Source: Phoma sp. XZ068 (taxonomy: Eukaryota; Ascomycota; Dothideomycetes; Pleosporales; Didymellaceae). From it: DNA of 64,000 bases. The position numbers and the translations under genes are program-made. Location of the stretch: contig RBKR01000020.1 of assembly GCA_004835665.1 (NCBI GenBank), forward strand, positions 620,001 to 684,000. The letters run 5' to 3'. The notes beneath the pieces were generated by a model, which saw only the letters and a program-made list of their open reading frames with translations, was not told the DNA's origin and searched no databases. Of this stretch, positions 62,837-64,000 are shown piece after piece. Positions within the stretch are counted from its first letter, which is position 1; the number at the start of each line of letters is the position of its first letter.

Positions 62837-64000
62837 CTAAGCCCAATACCGCTCCCTCGGCCCCTTAACCTCATCATCCGAATCCGAAGACGAATCATAA
62901 TACACAGGCTCAGCCTTCGTCGTTGTCTTAATAAAGATCCTAGTCACAGTCGTAGGCGGAGCAGTCTTGGTCTTCGTGATGGTGATGTGAGGCAGACCGG
63001 GCTTTGTCAGGATCTGTGTTATGATGGAGGGGAGACCGCATTTGTGCTTTGTCGTTGTTGCTGTCTTTGTGACGGTTACTGCGGTGCCGGGCGCTGTTGT
63101 TGTGACGGTATGGGTTATGGTCTTGGGTCCGTGGTGGATGCAGGTGGTGGGGGAAGCTGTTGTTGTTACGGTTTCAGTGTGCGGAGGCCCGTAGACTGTG
63201 CAGTCCGCAGTAATGGTCCTGGTGTACGGAGTACCGTGGACTGTGTGGACTGAAGTCACCGTGTAGGTAGATGCAGGCTCTGGGACTGTGACAGTGGTGG
63301 TGCCGACGGAGGTTACAGTGTTGTAAACAGTGGCCGTGGAAACTGCGCCAAATACGGTTGAAGTGACAGTGCGGGTCCTGTACACGCGCGATATAGCAGC
63401 TGGTTCGCTCTCGCGAATGGTGACGGTCCGTGTGGCAGTAACAGTAACGGTAGATGCCCGGCCTAGCTTGTTGTATCCGTTCGAAGCGCGAATAGCTCGT
63501 GTAAACTTCTTGCCGCGTATGTACCCGAGTCCGCCGTCATCAGTAGAAATCTGGCGGCTCAGGGGTGTGTTGTAAAGCTCGCACATATTCAGCATAGTGC
63601 TCTTGGGGTTCGAGCAATTCACACATGTTGGCTGGCGCTGGATGTAGATTGCGAAAGACCTGCAATCCCTGTGGCTACTGCAACTTGCGGCGCAATCCTG
63701 GGCATTGTACTCCTCACTGCGATATGTCACAATTGGCTGGTGGATAGGAGCGGCATTCAGGTCCTCGTAAACTCGCTCGTACGGATAGGGAGCGACCTCT
63801 TCCCGAGCAGTGCGGGAGTAAATTCCAAGGTTCCTGAAGTCCTCCAGATCAGCATCGAAAGATTCGCCCGTCGGGCTCGAAGGGCCACCAGGAGTAACAG
63901 AGGATGTCGGGACGGCCTTCGACGCTGTCTCCAAGGAAGTAACGACTGCAGTTTGAGTAGCAGTGAGTACGGGAACTACTTCAGTCTGGGTCTTGACTGT
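62837..64000 (-). CDS. Thr/Val-rich surface-type protein with PAN/Apple-like Cys domain (5' end outside window)
   Basis: Open frame of at least 388 residues that continues past the right edge, so the start is missing. An N-terminal part of what is seen holds AQDCAASCSSHRDCRSFAIY, then QPTCVNCSNPKSTMLNMCEL: the cysteine spacing of fungal PAN/Apple-like domains used for binding protein or carbohydrate. It is followed by ~180 residues of repeated TVT/TVTVT-type sequence (TSTVFGAVSTATVYNTVTS), typical of extracellular, O-glycosylated fungal proteins. The C-terminus is acidic (SSSDSDDEVKGPRERYWA) without a hydrophobic tail. A signal peptide would lie outside the window. Function is inferred only from composition. 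Confidence 0.75.
   Translation of the reverse strand, partial: TVKTQTEVVPVLTATQTAVVTSLETASKAVPTSSVTPGGPSSPTGESFDADLEDFRNLGIYSRTAREEVAPYPYERVYEDLNAAPIHQPIVTYRSEEYNAQDCAASCSSHRDCRSFAIYIQRQPTCVNCSNPKSTMLNMCELYNTPLSRQISTDDGGLGYIRGKKFTRAIRASNGYNKLGRASTVTVTATRTVTIRESEPAAISRVYRTRTVTSTVFGAVSTATVYNTVTSVGTTTVTVPEPASTYTVTSVHTVHGTPYTRTITADCTVYGPPHTETVTTTASPTTCIHHGPKTITHTVTTTAPGTAVTVTKTATTTKHKCGLPSIITQILTKPGLPHITITKTKTAPPTTVTRIFIKTTTKAEPVYYDSSSDSDDEVKGPRERYWA

Overview
The window looks like a gene-rich piece of a filamentous ascomycete genome (Pezizomycotina, probably Dothideomycetes). Evidence: GT-AG introns of about 45-60 bp inside conserved reading frames; a CON-6 conidiation protein; a filamentous-type orotidine-phosphate decarboxylase with a long acidic insert; a fungal assimilatory nitrate reductase; and a Fet3/Ftr1 iron-uptake pair. 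No tRNA, rRNA, CRISPR or intact transposon was seen. Exon boundaries below come from reading splice signals and frame continuity by eye.

Layout. 0.9-9.5 kb: nuclear poly(A) polymerase, a 2H phosphoesterase, a MetX-like alpha/beta hydrolase, a flavin-reductase-like protein and a MATE transporter. 9.5-18.7 kb is sparse, holding only a two-finger C2H2 regulator with a 5'UTR intron. 18.7-21.4 kb: carnosine N-methyltransferase divergent from proteasome chaperone PAC4, then con-6. 21.4-25.2 kb: sparse, with one small orphan gene. 25.2-27.9 kb: a cytochrome b561 membrane protein and a PY-motif arrestin. 28.3-32.4 kb: divergent ferroxidase (fet3) and iron permease (ftr1) sharing a promoter with two ATCAGATAA sites, the type bound by iron-sensing GATA repressors. 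33.2-36.6 kb: two related GPI-type small secreted proteins on either side of an extradiol-dioxygenase-like gene. 36.9-43.1 kb: orotidine-5'-phosphate decarboxylase, a basic nuclear-type protein and a secreted AstE/AspA-like metalloenzyme. 43.2-47.3 kb: a molybdenum-cofactor locus (MoaA and MoaC). 48-56.3 kb: an orphan basic protein, a membrane-anchored phytase-like phosphatase, an APC permease, a second orphan and a tail-anchored PY protein. 57.1-64 kb: nitrate reductase, a PAP2 lipid phosphatase with an in-frame TAG, and a PAN/Apple-type protein running off the right edge.

Functional links. Nitrate reductase needs the molybdenum cofactor whose first steps are encoded about 10 kb away. Fet3 and Ftr1 form the reductive iron-uptake complex. 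The most interesting structure is the MoaA/MoaC locus. MoaA ends in ...MILIGG followed by a stop, as in human MOCS1A as I recall it. A GT at that codon and an AG 234 bp downstream would bypass the stop and fuse MoaA in frame to the MoaC reading frame. The MoaC frame itself carries an unexplained ~600-residue N-terminal part with mitochondrial-type signals.
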